Shown: positions 11,508-20,956 of the stretch, in pieces
How the letters are laid out: each line of letters begins with the position of its first letter
How positions within the stretch are numbered: position 1 is the stretch's first letter
Source of the DNA: Methylococcales bacterium
Lineage (GTDB): Bacteria; Pseudomonadota; Gammaproteobacteria; Methylococcales; Methylomonadaceae
DNA: 64,000 nt
NCBI GenBank assembly: GCA_026399015.1
Contig: JAPLRS010000009.1
Coordinates: forward strand, 46,047-110,046
Direction of reading: 5' to 3'
Position numbers and translations under genes: made by a program
Notes under the pieces: model-generated
Database searches by the model: none
The model's input: only the letters and a program-made list of their open reading frames with translations
Told to the model about the DNA's origin: nothing

Positions 11508-12893
11508 TTAACCTAACAAGGCTAATAATTCAGCTGTTTTGGCTTGCATTAAGGCTTCATCAGCACGAGATTCAACATTTAACCGCACTAAAGGTTCAGT
11601 ATTTGAGCATCGTAAGTTAAAACGCCATTCACCCATATCCATACTTAAACCATCCGTATAATCAATGGCAACTGCTTGATTTTCATAATGGTTTTTAACC
11701 TTAGCAATTGCTTTATCTGCTTCTAAAATAGTGCGATTAATTTCACCACTGGCCGGAAACTTCAGCATACGTTCGTCCACTAATTGCGACAAACTTTTAC
11801 CAGATTGACTAATTAATTCAATGACTAATAGCCAAGGAATCATCCCGCTATCACAGTAAGAAAAATCTCTAAAATAATGATGTGCACTCATTTCACCACC
11901 ATACACAGCATCTTCTAAGCGCATACGTTCTTTAATAAAAGCATGTCCAGTTTTACTTTGTATCGGTATACCGGCTAAATAACTAACAATATCAACTGTA
12001 TTCCAAGTTAAGCGCGGATCGTGCACAATTTTAGCGCCTGGATATTGCTTAAGAAACGCCGCTGCTAATAAGCCAACGATATAATATCCCTCAATAAATC
12101 GACCATTTTCATCAAATAAAAAACAGCGATCAAAATCACCATCCCACGCAATACCTAAATCCGCCTTATGTTTGATAATGGCATTAATGGTACTGGCTCT
12201 GTTTTCAGGTAAAAGTGGATTAGGAATACCATTCGGAAAATTACCGTCTGGTTCATGATGAATTTTTATAAACTCTAAAGGTTGCGATGTTAGTTTTTGC
12301 AAGGCTGTTTCTAAATGATCAACAGCATGACCCGCGGCACCGTTGCCCGCATTAACAACAATCTTTAATGGCGCCAAGGCTTTATGGTTAATGTAGTTTA
12401 ATAAATGTGCAGTATAAGATTCTGATATATCAATATTTTTAAGAAGGCCTCTGGCGCTCGCCACTGCACCAAAGTCATTAACTTCAGCCAATTTTTTAAT
12501 ATCATTTAAACCGGTATCACCACTCACTGGTTTACTTAATTCTCTGACTAACTTCATGCCATTAAAATCTTTAGGATTATGACTCGCTGTCACCATAATA
12601 CCGCCATCCATAGCAACGCCAGCATCTTGATACGCAAATGTTGCGTAATAAACTTCTTCAGTACCCGATAAGCCAATGTCATAAACATCAACGCCACAAT
12701 CTTGCAAACCCTTGATTAAAGCATCCGCTAATTCATCACTTGATAAACGAATATCACGACCGACAATAACTCGTTTTGGTTTAATGCTTTCCGCATAAGC
12801 TCGACCAATACGGTAAGCAATATCGGTATTTAGTTCATCAGGTAAACGGCCACGGATATCGTAGGCTTTAAAACAGCTAAGAGTTTGAGTCAT
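11508..12893 (-). CDS. manB: Phosphomannomutase / phosphoglucomutase
   Basis: The protein interconverts hexose 6-phosphates and 1-phosphates (mannose, perhaps glucose), supplying GDP-mannose or other sugar nucleotides for surface polysaccharide. The N-terminus [16 protein letters not shown] and the phosphoserine loop [11 protein letters not shown] (S104) match E. coli CpsG/ManB closely. The metal loop is DGDFDRC and the C-terminal sugar-phosphate loop is [16 protein letters not shown] choose the ATG at 12893 (461 residues) because the 31 extra residues of the track ORF do not resemble the family. No convincing ribosome site precedes either start. It diverges from the mechanosensitive channel gene. 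AlgC-type dual specificity cannot be excluded. Confidence 0.93.
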   Translation of the reverse strand: MTQTLSCFKAYDIRGRLPDELNTDIAYRIGRAYAESIKPKRVIVGRDIRLSSDELADALIKGLQDCGVDVYDIGLSGTEEVYYATFAYQDAGVAMDGGIMVTASHNPKDFNGMKLVRELSKPVSGDTGLNDIKKLAEVNDFGAVASARGLLKNIDISESYTAHLLNYINHKALAPLKIVVNAGNGAAGHAVDHLETALQKLTSQPLEFIKIHHEPDGNFPNGIPNPLLPENRASTINAIIKHKADLGIAWDGDFDRCFLFDENGRFIEGYYIVGLLAAAFLKQYPGAKIVHDPRLTWNTVDIVSYLAGIPIQSKTGHAFIKERMRLEDAVYGGEMSAHHYFRDFSYCDSGMIPWLLVIELISQSGKSLSQLVDERMLKFPASGEINRTILEADKAIAKVKNHYENQAVAIDYTDGLSMDMGEWRFNLRCSNTEPLVRLNVESRADEALMQAKTAELLALLG

Positions 12894-13093
12894 AATAATA
12901 AATTGATAATTAAGGGTGAGTTGAAAAAAACTAGCATTGCCAAGGTGCTTATTTTGCCGATAGTATAATAGACTTTGAATCGCCAATTAGCTTTTATGTT
13001 AAGAGTATAATATTGATAATTTCACTTATTTAATTTTTGAAATGAGTGTTTACACACAACAAACAGTCACAAAGCCCCCCTACTCTCTCAACT

Positions 13094-16000
13094 ATGAAAA
13101 AAACATCGACTTCTACAGTGCTAACTAAATTTAATGCGTTATTACTGCTAATCTTATTAACATGTTTTACTTCGCTTAGTGTCGGCGCTAAATCCCATAA
13201 TGCAGAGTCAAAAACATCATCAAACCCCAAGTCTCATACAACTGTTTTAGAGGTCACTAAAGACAGTTTGCAAGCAAAAATTGAATCTGTTAATAATCGT
13301 AAAGGCTTAGAAGAAGAGCTAAAAACCAAAGTCTTATCTATCTACCAAACGGCACAAGATAATCTAAATAATATTGAAAACTATAAGGCGCGTAATGCTA
13401 ATTTTAGCCAATCAACTAAACTGAGTTCGGATGCCTTAAAAAAATATCTTAAGGATATTGAACAAATATTAAGCCGAGTTAGTAAACAAAATGAAGTAGA
13501 CCTGAGTAAATTATCCACAGAAGAATTAGCCCAGCGTGAAATCTTAGAAAAAAGCAAAATCAGCGCCTTAGATGAACAATTAAAAACCACAGAAAATGAA
13601 TTAATATTACAAGAATCTCGGCCAGCTTTAATACGCGAAGAAATAGTTGTCGCTAAGCAAGATTTAGATTTAACCCAAAAGAAAATAGAACAACCGACCA
13701 ATAAATCCTTATCAAAATTGGAAGCCGAAGCCAATTTAGTCTTTTTAAAAACTCAAGTTGATGCGCGTTCTGCAGAATTAAAAATGCTAGAAATTGAAGC
13801 ATTAAGCAACCCTGCCCGCGTCGAATTATTAAAAGCCCAATACAAACTACTCGATTTACAAAAAAATGAATTAACCCCTATCATTACTGCAATTGATGGC
13901 TTATTAACTAACCGTCGCGAACAAGATGCTAAAAACATTCAAGCCGCTTTAGCGGCAGCAGAAAAAGAACTTGAAGGTAAACACCCTCTTATTCAAAACT
14001 TAACGCGCGAAAACATTCAATACACTCGGGATTTACAAGCCGTCAACTTAAAAATTGAAAGCTATACCGTTCAAAAAACCAAAGTAGATGCAGACAGCGC
14101 TGAAATTAATGCGCAATTTAAAAGTGCGGATAAACGCATTAACCTAGCAGCGATAAGTCCAGAATTAGGCAAAATACTGCGTGACCAGCGCCGTAATTTA
14201 GACTCGCTTGCGCAATCATCCCAAGAAAGTGAAAACATCCAAAAAGAAACGGCCTTCGCCAGTTTAGAGGCTTATAAATCCGAAGATAAATTAAAGAAAA
14301 TCAGTGAGCTAGATAGCTATATTAAAGTATTAGTTGAAGAGCAAGTCGATGCTAAATTACCTAATGATGAGCGTCTATTAATTCAAGCCGAGGCAAGAGC
14401 ATTATTAAGCAATCAAAAAGAATTACTCAATAAACTAGGGATAGATTACACCAACCTTATTCGTATATTAGGTGATTTTGATTTTTCTAAACAACAACTA
14501 AGTAGCTTAGCTGAAAAATTTTCTACCTACTTAGATGAAAACTTATTATGGGTTAAAAGTTCAGATCCGGTTAATTTAGACACTCCTATCAACCTTTTTT
14601 ATTCTGTACAGTGGTTTTTATCTCCTCTTAATTGGCTACACTTTATTAAAGATATTGGACACTTACTGATAGAAAAACCAGTGACCTTTATCTTAGGTAT
14701 TCTGCTGTTCTTTGGTTTTCAAGTTGCCAAAGCCTGGGCTCAAATCCAACTTAATCTGATTGCGGCTAATTTTAAAAAGAAATATTCAGAACACTTTGTT
14801 TACACCTTACAAGCACTAGCCTTTAGCTTATTAACCGTCTTACCTTACGCATTTTTATGTGGATTTATGGGCTGGTTATTAACTAAAGATTCCCATTTAG
14901 ATGACTTTAGTCACTCTTTAGGTTCTGGATTAAAAAGTACCGCTATCACACTGTTATTCTTGAATTACTTTTATTTATTATTTGAAGACAACGGCATTAT
15001 TCGTCGGCATTTTATGTGGCACAAAAGTCAGTGTCAGTTATTGCGCAAACAATTGCACTGGGTTAGATATTTAGCCATTTCAACCACCTTTATAGTAACC
15101 ACTACAGTCGCCTCAAACACGACGCTATCCAGTGACAACTTAGGAAGATTAGCTTATATCGTTAGTATGATTGCCATTGCTATATTTTGGGGACGCATTT
15201 TAAACCCCAAGACTGGGCTAGTGCATAATTATCTAGAGCAACATAAATTTACCCTGCTTAATCAATTACGCTATGTGTGGTTTGCTGCTATTTATATTAT
15301 TCCAGCCATCATGATTGGCTTTGCAATTGCCGGCTATTATTTAAGTGCTCTACAACTCCAAGGCCAATTGATTAGCTCAATGCGCTTAATCTTTAGTGCC
15401 ATTATTATTCATCAAATCGTGGTGCGCTGGTTAACACTGATTAATCATCAATTAGCTCTCAGTAACGCCGAAGAACAACGCAAAGCAGAATTAACAACCG
15501 AAAGACCTAACACAGCAGCGAGCGAAGATCCAATTTTACCGAACACAGAATCTATCATAGATATTCCTAAAATTAATGCCCAAACCACGCGCTTACTCAA
15601 TGTATTTATAAGCTTGAGTTTAGTAGTTGGTTTTTGGATGATTTGGAAGAATTTATTACCCGCTTTTTCATTTTTAGATGACATTGTGTTGTGGCAACAT
15701 TTAGTGACACATGAAGACCAAAAGGTTTATGAACCCATCACTCTAAGCAACTTATTAATCGCCTTTTTGTATTTATTTATTGCCGTCGTCTCAGTCATTA
15801 ACTTGTCAGGTGTTATGGAAATTGTGGTGTTTAGGCGTTTAGAAATAGAAGCGGGTACGCGTTATGCTTTTAACCAACTGGCCAATTATTTATTAATTAC
15901 CGTTGGATTTATTAGTATTTCGAATGAGCTTGGAGGCAGTTGGACCCAAGTGCAGTGGCTAGTAGCGGCATTGAGTGTGGGCTTAGGCTTTGGCTTACAA

Positions 16001-16537
16001 GAGATATTTGCCAACTTAGTCTCAGGGATCATTTTGTTATTTGAGCGGCCGATACGCGTCAGCGATACCGTAACAATAGGCTCAATCACCGGAAAAGTTA
16101 GTCGTATCCAAATGCGCGCTACTACTCTAATTGACTGGGACCAAAAAGAACATATCGTGCCCAATAAAAACTTTATTACCAATCAATTGGTTAATTGGAC
16201 CTTAAGCGACACTATTACGCGTTTAGAAATAATCATTAATATTGCCTATGGTTCTGATTTAGAACTTGCCAATCAAGTCATGTTTGATTGCGTCATGGCT
16301 ACGCCGCAAATTTTAAGAGAACCCGCTCCTAGCGTGTTAATAGTAGGGTTTGGTGATAGTTCGGTCGTATATTCAGTAAGAATATATGTCGATGAAATGA
16401 GTAATCGACTCCCCGTTACCCATGAATTATTTATAAATATTGAAAAAGCCCTACGTGCACATAATATTGAAATGCCCTACCCCCAACGCGATATTCATAT
16501 CAAATCATTACCTAAAGAATTTAATTACCAACCATAG
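13094..16537 (+). CDS. Large MscS-family mechanosensitive channel (MscK-like)
   Basis: This inner-membrane channel should open under membrane tension and release solutes at osmotic downshock. A signal peptide (KFNALLLLILLTCFTSLSVGA) is followed by about 430 residues of glutamine/lysine/glutamate-rich periplasmic coiled coil. Several membrane spans run from about residue 520 onward, and the C-terminal 200 residues hold the MscS pore and beta domain (SVGLGFGLQEIFANLVSGIILLF; VPNKNFITNQLVNW). The total of 1147 residues and domain order match MscK/YbiO/MscM-type large channels. The ORF track starts at a GTG at 13046; I prefer the ATG at 13094 because the signal peptide begins there, but neither has a strong ribosome site. 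Confidence 0.9.
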   Translation: MKKTSTSTVLTKFNALLLLILLTCFTSLSVGAKSHNAESKTSSNPKSHTTVLEVTKDSLQAKIESVNNRKGLEEELKTKVLSIYQTAQDNLNNIENYKARNANFSQSTKLSSDALKKYLKDIEQILSRVSKQNEVDLSKLSTEELAQREILEKSKISALDEQLKTTENELILQESRPALIREEIVVAKQDLDLTQKKIEQPTNKSLSKLEAEANLVFLKTQVDARSAELKMLEIEALSNPARVELLKAQYKLLDLQKNELTPIITAIDGLLTNRREQDAKNIQAALAAAEKELEGKHPLIQNLTRENIQYTRDLQAVNLKIESYTVQKTKVDADSAEINAQFKSADKRINLAAISPELGKILRDQRRNLDSLAQSSQESENIQKETAFASLEAYKSEDKLKKISELDSYIKVLVEEQVDAKLPNDERLLIQAEARALLSNQKELLNKLGIDYTNLIRILGDFDFSKQQLSSLAEKFSTYLDENLLWVKSSDPVNLDTPINLFYSVQWFLSPLNWLHFIKDIGHLLIEKPVTFILGILLFFGFQVAKAWAQIQLNLIAANFKKKYSEHFVYTLQALAFSLLTVLPYAFLCGFMGWLLTKDSHLDDFSHSLGSGLKSTAITLLFLNYFYLLFEDNGIIRRHFMWHKSQCQLLRKQLHWVRYLAISTTFIVTTTVASNTTLSSDNLGRLAYIVSMIAIAIFWGRILNPKTGLVHNYLEQHKFTLLNQLRYVWFAAIYIIPAIMIGFAIAGYYLSALQLQGQLISSMRLIFSAIIIHQIVVRWLTLINHQLALSNAEEQRKAELTTERPNTAASEDPILPNTESIIDIPKINAQTTRLLNVFISLSLVVGFWMIWKNLLPAFSFLDDIVLWQHLVTHEDQKVYEPITLSNLLIAFLYLFIAVVSVINLSGVMEIVVFRRLEIEAGTRYAFNQLANYLLITVGFISISNELGGSWTQVQWLVAALSVGLGFGLQEIFANLVSGIILLFERPIRVSDTVTIGSITGKVSRIQMRATTLIDWDQKEHIVPNKNFITNQLVNWTLSDTITRLEIIINIAYGSDLELANQVMFDCVMATPQILREPAPSVLIVGFGDSSVVYSVRIYVDEMSNRLPVTHELFINIEKALRAHNIEMPYPQRDIHIKSLPKEFNYQP

Positions 16538-16741
16538 TGACAAAGATCACCCAATTTCATTTTATAGAGCAGAACACTAGTAGGTTATATTTGTTAAGCT
16601 CATTTGTGGAATTTAAACTGACGGGTCATGACAGTAATGATGCAATTTAAAATCACTTTTTTAAATAACTTTTAGTATCATTGCACTTAATACATGAAAC
16701 CAAAAAAGTAAGTTTTGTTAAGAAATTCTATTAACAGTTCA

Positions 16742-16767
16742 ATCGTCATGCTCACAGGAATGACGAT
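16742..16767. repeat. Short perfect inverted repeat downstream of FN3 gene
   Basis: ATCGTCAT and ATGACGAT form a perfect 8-bp stem around a 10-nt loop, about 20 bases past the stop codon of the FN3 gene on the minus strand. It lacks a T-run, so it is either a weak terminator or a small dispersed palindrome. Confidence 0.45.
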
Positions 16768-16785
16768 CGAAAATATTTGCTAGGC

Positions 16786-17400
16786 TTAATTGATTAACTT
16801 TGTAACAGGGGCGCAAAAATCAGTCATACCATCGGGGGTTACGGCAGAAACAATAAAATAACAATAAGTTGCCGGTATTAAGCCCTCAATAGTAAAAGTA
16901 GATTGAGTGGTGACAGCGATTAATTCAAAACCGTTTTCATGATCCGGCAAAACACCTTTAGCTATTTTCCAAACATAAGAAGCAGCTCTAGGAAAAGTAC
17001 TGGCATCTAATACGGCAGTACCTGAATGCACACCATCAGAAACCGTTAATACATCTTTACCCGAAAACACGGGTTGCTTGCTCATATTAAAACCACTACT
17101 TAAAATGATGGTTTCATTACCATTAGCAATCCTGTCTACATAATGTGCTAAGTTTTTAAACATCACAGTCACTTTTTTCTCAGCATCACGCAAAGCAGAT
17201 TTTGCAGTTTTTCCGCCATCTGCAGCTGCAATGATAGCCGCCTCGAATAGATCTAAGGCGATTTTAACTTCACTTAAGGGTACATCAGGACTGGTGAAAA
17301 GTGGATTGGCGGTTAATTTGGCTAGAATGTTAGTAAAAAATACCAGCTTAATAGCCACGACGAATTGTACAAAATCTAATAAAACTTTAAACTCTCTCAT
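16786..17400 (-). CDS. Fibronectin type III domain protein of unknown role
   Basis: The 204-residue protein (start chosen at 17400, where MREFKVLLDFVQF begins after a CCAGG-type ribosome site) has two parts. The N-terminal 100 residues are helical, with NPLFTSPDVPLSEVKIALDLFEAAI and ALRDAEKKVTVMFKNLAHYVDRIANG. The C-terminal 90 residues look like one FN3 beta sandwich (YVWKIAKGV ... IEGLIPATYCYFIVSAV). I recognise the layout from hypothetical proteins of methanotrophs and Bacteroidetes, often near phage- or secretion-related genes, but no function is established. No signal peptide is obvious. Function unknown; family placement is moderately sure. Confidence 0.75.
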   Translation of the reverse strand: MREFKVLLDFVQFVVAIKLVFFTNILAKLTANPLFTSPDVPLSEVKIALDLFEAAIIAAADGGKTAKSALRDAEKKVTVMFKNLAHYVDRIANGNETIILSSGFNMSKQPVFSGKDVLTVSDGVHSGTAVLDASTFPRAASYVWKIAKGVLPDHENGFELIAVTTQSTFTIEGLIPATYCYFIVSAVTPDGMTDFCAPVTKLIN

Positions 17401-17681
17401 AATTTGTACCTGGGTAATTAAAGTAAATGTCACGCACACACCTTAACCCATAAATTTTTAAATAGATATAACTATCTGAAAATAAAAAACATTTAATTAA
17501 AAAAAGGTATCATTTCTGCAACTTTGAAAGTGCAAATATGATACTTAATAGTCATTAAATATTATTTAAAAGCTTAATCACCCCATAGACACCAAGGCAA
17601 CGTCGTAACCGAAAGAGACAAATACTGATAACATCAAAGTTAAGTCGCTTATTTCGTAGGGAACACTATACCCTACCCGCA

Positions 17682-17707
17682 CCGTTCTCCTGAGCTGATC
17701 GAAAGAA
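17682..17707 (+). repeat. Half REP-like element at the head of the repeat array
   Basis: CCGTTCTCCTGAGCTGATCG, followed by AAAGAA, matches one arm of the dispersed palindrome seen at 11316 and 47084. It runs directly into the first unit of the tandem array, suggesting that the array grew from, or inserted beside, this element. A small stem (GTAGGG/CCCTAC, 17656-17676) lies just before it. Confidence 0.5.
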
Positions 17708-18088
17708 GCTTTAGTCGCGTGGATAAACGCTCTTTAAACCCAAAGAACGTCCATACCCGCCAACGGATATCCATACCAGCCAATTGACATCTATTTGTCT
17801 GAAAGAAACTTTAGTCACGTGGCTAAATGTTCTTTCAAGCCAAAGAGCGCCCTTTCGCCCGAAAGAAGCTTTAATTGCGTGGATAAATGTTCTTTCAAGC
17901 TAAAGAACATCCATACCCGACAAAGGACATCCATTTGTCTGAAAGAAACTTTAGTCGCTTGAATAAATGTTCTTTCAATCTAAAGAACGTCCATATCCGC
18001 CAACGGACATCCATTTGTCTGAAAGAAGCTTTAGTCGCGGGGATAAACGTTCTTTCAAGCCAAAGCAAGTCCATACCAGCCAATGAAA
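17701..18088 (+). repeat. Imperfect tandem repeat array with 20-nt modular units
   Basis: Five units start with GAAAGAARCTTTA at 17701, 17801, 17861, 17941 and 18021. Their lengths are 100, 60, 80, 80 and about 68 bases, so the spacing steps are multiples of 20. Within a unit, 20-nt modules such as CAAAGAACGTCCATACCCGC and CAACGGATATCCATACCAGC are themselves related. Most units contain the inverted pair GTTCTTT / AAAGAAC around a 6-nt loop (9 bp in unit 3), while the leading GAAAGAA can pair with the same TTCTTTC, giving two exclusive hairpins. The 20-nt step is not a multiple of three and the ORFs across it have no coding character, so I treat it as non-coding. Confidence 0.85.
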
Positions 18089-18611
18089 TACTTAATTTCC
18101 TATACATCGTACATCCACAAATGTAATTGTCGCCGAATAAGTCTTTATGTTTTCAGCAAGCTCAGAAACAGAAATACAATGAGACATTGATAATGTTGTG
18201 CTTGCAGGAAATCGTCTAGGTCAAATTGATAGACTCTACTAAATGTATATCTTATAAAAATATCATAATAGTGAGTTTTGATGATTTGTAATTTAAGTCT
18301 AATCATAGTTTAAATAACTTTTCAGCTATATTAGTATATGAAGTTTTTTCAGGAAAAAATTATTGGTAATATTGAATACAATATTTAGCGGTAAAACCTT
18401 AAGTAAAGTAGCATACGAAGACCAACTTAATATATATTTTAACAATTAACTGCTAATTATAAATATTTACCTTGATAAACACACAAGAAATAAGTTATCT
18501 TACTGATGAAATTAGCAAAATTCGTTAATAAATTAACTTTTCATTACAATATGCTATTTTCTATTTTCTGTAGATTTTATTAATAAAGTGAATTATAAGG
18601 TGCTAATCCAA
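18089..18611. other. AT-rich non-coding stretch after the repeat array
   Basis: No credible gene was found between the repeat array and the small secreted protein gene. It is very AT-rich. The only feature I can support is the possible promoter at 18472-18500. Confidence 0.5.
18472..18500 (+). promoter_or_regulatory. Possible sigma-70 promoter for the small secreted protein gene
   Basis: TTGATA and TTATCT are separated by 17 bases, close to the sigma-70 consensus. They lie about 110 bases before the ATG at 18612, so the transcript would have a leader of roughly 100 bases. The region is AT-rich, where chance matches are common. Confidence 0.35.
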
Positions 18612-18893
18612 ATGAATAAAAAAACATGTGTATTGCAATTTAAGATATTTATAGCTTGTTTAATTTTACCTTTTTCACTAAGTGCAAAAACAAATGCAGG
18701 TACTGAATCAGGGAAAATAAAAGTTAATTCTAATATCGAAAGATCAGACAGCCATACTATTCTTTCAAAAAGAGATGATAGATCCTCTTATAAAAAAGAG
18801 GATTCTAATAAAAAAGAACGAAATGAAAAAGAACACCATGAAAATGAATTCAAATATGATGAAGATCATCATCATTCAGTTAGTCCAAGCTAA
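18612..18893 (+). CDS. Small secreted, highly charged protein of unknown function
   Basis: The 93-residue product begins MNKKTCVLQFKIFIACLILPF, a clear signal peptide ending near LSAKTNA. The mature part is almost entirely hydrophilic and rich in Lys, Glu, Asp, Ser and His (KEDSNKKERNEKEHHENE ... EDHHHSVSPS). I prefer the ATG at 18612 over the GTG at 18588 because TAAGGTG is well spaced before it and the signal peptide starts there. A strong terminator follows, so the gene is a stand-alone unit. The His/Asp/Glu clusters could bind metal, but this is a guess; I recognise no family. Confidence 0.65.
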   Translation: MNKKTCVLQFKIFIACLILPFSLSAKTNAGTESGKIKVNSNIERSDSHTILSKRDDRSSYKKEDSNKKERNEKEHHENEFKYDEDHHHSVSPS

Positions 18894-18914
18894 TACATCT
18901 TTGAATAATATCTG

Positions 18915-18947
18915 AAACCTCAAAATGTAATAATTTTGAGGTTTTTT
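18915..18947 (+). terminator. Rho-independent terminator after the small secreted protein gene
   Basis: AAACCTCAAAAT and ATTTTGAGGTTT form a perfect 12-bp stem with a 6-nt loop, followed by further T residues. It lies about 20 bases after the stop codon and supports 18612-18893 being an expressed single-gene unit. Confidence 0.85.
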
Positions 18948-19387
18948 ATGTAGAGATCTTAATTTTATTTAATGCTGTTATCAGGGTCTCTCACTATTCT
19001 TTGCTAAAGTGGATATCATAATAATAATATGCAGTGACTTTACTATTAGAGTTATCACTATCAGTCATTAACATTGCAGACTTCACTATCAATATATTTA
19101 GTAGCATCCCCGTAATTTTCTTATTACCAGCACATAGACTTTCTCAGAACCGACGCTTTCACTTTCCGCTATTAAAATCTTAATAGCGCTTAAACAATCA
19201 TTATATTGATTGCAAAAAAAAATATAAAACCAACAAACAGAACTTAATTGCTACCATTAAATTTTGATATCCAACTGTAAAATGCGATTATAGAAGTTTA
19301 TTTTATTAAAAGTTACCAGAAATTCTGCGAGACACATTAAAATCGATAATAAAATAATAACTCATACTTAGAAAACCAGAATTATAA
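18948..19387. other. Intergenic stretch before nagZ with one perfect hairpin
   Basis: No gene was recognised. A perfect 9-bp inverted repeat (CGCTATTAA / TTAATAGCG, loop AATC) lies at 19167-19188 without a T-run on either side. It may be a protein-binding palindrome or a minor repeat. The rest is AT-rich leader and promoter space for nagZ. Confidence 0.45.
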
Positions 19388-20392
19388 ATGACGATTAAAC
19401 GACCTTTTGGCCCTGTAATGTTAGACGTTGCAGGTCTTAGCCTAGCTGCGCATGAACATGAGTTACTTGACCACCCTAATACCGGCGCTGTTATTTTATT
19501 CTCGCGTAATTACGAAAGCCCCGAACAAATTACACAGCTAATTAAAGATATTCGCAAAGCGCGTCATGGGGATATTTTAATTGCTGTTGATCAAGAAGGT
19601 GGCCGAGTCCAACGCTTTAGAACCGGCTTTACGCGTTTACCACCTGCCGCACTTTATGCTAAAAACCCTAGTTTGACAGAAGCCGCAGGCTGGTTAATGG
19701 CCACTGAGTTATTAGCTGTGGGTGTAGATTTTAGCTTTGCCCCTGTGTTAGATATTGATTGCGGTGTCAGTCAAATTATTGGTGATCGGTCTTTTTCAAC
19801 GGATACAACTTTAGCTACCCAATTGGCTAGTAACTTTAGAAAAGGTATGGTTAGCGCCGGTATGGCAGCCACAGGTAAACACTTTCCTGGACATGGTGCA
19901 GTGGCTTTAGATTCACATTTAACTTTACCTATTGATGAGCGTGATTTAGACACGCTACGTAATAAAGATTTTATCCCGTTTAAACAATTAATCGCTGAGG
20001 GCTTAGAAGGCATTATGCCCGCGCATGTGTTGTATCCTAATATTGATAGTCAACAAGCTGGATTCTCTGAGTTTTGGATAAAACAAATATTGCGCACCGA
20101 GCTTAACTTTAACGGCACAGTATTTAGTGACGATTTAAGTATGGCAGGTGCCGCAACGGCGGGTGGTTTTGCCGATAGGGCTAAACGGGCGCAGTTAGCT
20201 GGTTGTGATATGTTATTAGTCTGTAATAATCCAAATGCCGCTGCCCAAGTCCTTGAAGCATTACCTATTACCATAGATCCCGAAAGAGAAGTAAGACTTA
20301 GACGCATGATAGGTACGCCAAAAGCAGATTTAAATTATCGTGCATCTGATAAATGGCAACAAACTTCCGCTTTACTTAACCAACTAATTTAA
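19388..20392 (+). CDS. nagZ: Beta-N-acetylhexosaminidase (peptidoglycan recycling)
   Basis: This cytoplasmic glycoside hydrolase family 3 enzyme removes GlcNAc from GlcNAc-anhydroMurNAc-peptides during peptidoglycan recycling. The diagnostic motifs are KHFPGHGAVALDSH, which holds the catalytic Asp/His loop, and FSDDLSMAGA, which carries the nucleophile aspartate. At 334 residues it matches NagZ of E. coli and Pseudomonas. It leads a tight cluster with a purine phosphoribosyltransferase and a thioinosine phosphorylase, a neighbourhood also found in Pseudomonas. The start ATG gives a normal N-terminus (GPVMLDVAGLSL). Confidence 0.96.
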   Translation: MTIKRPFGPVMLDVAGLSLAAHEHELLDHPNTGAVILFSRNYESPEQITQLIKDIRKARHGDILIAVDQEGGRVQRFRTGFTRLPPAALYAKNPSLTEAAGWLMATELLAVGVDFSFAPVLDIDCGVSQIIGDRSFSTDTTLATQLASNFRKGMVSAGMAATGKHFPGHGAVALDSHLTLPIDERDLDTLRNKDFIPFKQLIAEGLEGIMPAHVLYPNIDSQQAGFSEFWIKQILRTELNFNGTVFSDDLSMAGAATAGGFADRAKRAQLAGCDMLLVCNNPNAAAQVLEALPITIDPEREVRLRRMIGTPKADLNYRASDKWQQTSALLNQLI

Positions 20393-20396
20393 ACAC

Positions 20397-20939
20397 ATGC
20401 TTAACGAAATAAAATCTGTCCAAGAAACAGCCGATTTACTCTTTAGTGAACAAGAGCTTGCCACTGCACTTGATGCCATGGCCGCTGATATTAACAACAC
20501 TTTAGCGGATTCTAATTTATTAGCTTTATGTGTGCTAAATGGCGGCATTATTACGGCAGGCCATTTACTCACGCGCTTAACATTTCCGTTAAATCTTGAT
20601 TCTATTAACGCCAGTCGTTATCAAAATAAAACCTCAGGTGGCACTATAGAGTGGTTGCTTAAACCTAAAACTGCGTTAGCAGGCAGAACTGTTTTATTAA
20701 TAGACGACATTCTAGATGAAGGTATAACCTTAGCGGCCATTAAAGCGTATTGCCTAGAACAAGGTGCTAGTAAAGTTTATTGTGCCGTTTTATTAGATAA
20801 ACAAATTGGTAAGGCTAAACCTGTTGCAGCAGATTTTGTGGGCTTATCAGTTGAAAACCGTTACTTATTTGGTTACGGCTTAGATTATAAGGGCTATTTA
20901 CGCAACGCAGCCGGCATTTTTGCTTGTAAAGATTTATAA
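20397..20939 (+). CDS. Hypoxanthine-guanine phosphoribosyltransferase
   Basis: The 180-residue enzyme transfers phosphoribose from PRPP to hypoxanthine or guanine in purine salvage. The PRPP-binding motif VLLIDDILDEGITL, the upstream VLNGGII loop and the aromatic GYGLDYKGYLRN base-recognition segment define a type I phosphoribosyltransferase. It begins four bases after nagZ and is followed 17 bases later by a thioinosine phosphorylase. The pair would turn methylthioinosine into hypoxanthine and then IMP. The exact base preference is inferred from context. Confidence 0.9.
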   Translation: MLNEIKSVQETADLLFSEQELATALDAMAADINNTLADSNLLALCVLNGGIITAGHLLTRLTFPLNLDSINASRYQNKTSGGTIEWLLKPKTALAGRTVLLIDDILDEGITLAAIKAYCLEQGASKVYCAVLLDKQIGKAKPVAADFVGLSVENRYLFGYGLDYKGYLRNAAGIFACKDL

Positions 20940-20956
20940 ATATTACGGAACACACT

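Noticed and set aside
12894-12986. 31-residue N-terminal extension of phosphomannomutase
   Set aside because: No similarity to the family N-terminus; [15 protein letters not shown] at 12893 is the natural start.
17701-18088. Repeat array as a CRISPR locus
   Set aside because: Units are 60-100 bases, have no constant repeat separated by unique equal spacers, and no cas genes are near. The whole unit is repeated, so it is a tandem array.
17887-18126. ORFs on both strands across the repeat array (17887-18126 plus, 17895-18107 minus)
   Set aside because: They follow the repeats, whose 20-nt step shifts the reading frame between modules; no ribosome site and no protein-like pattern.
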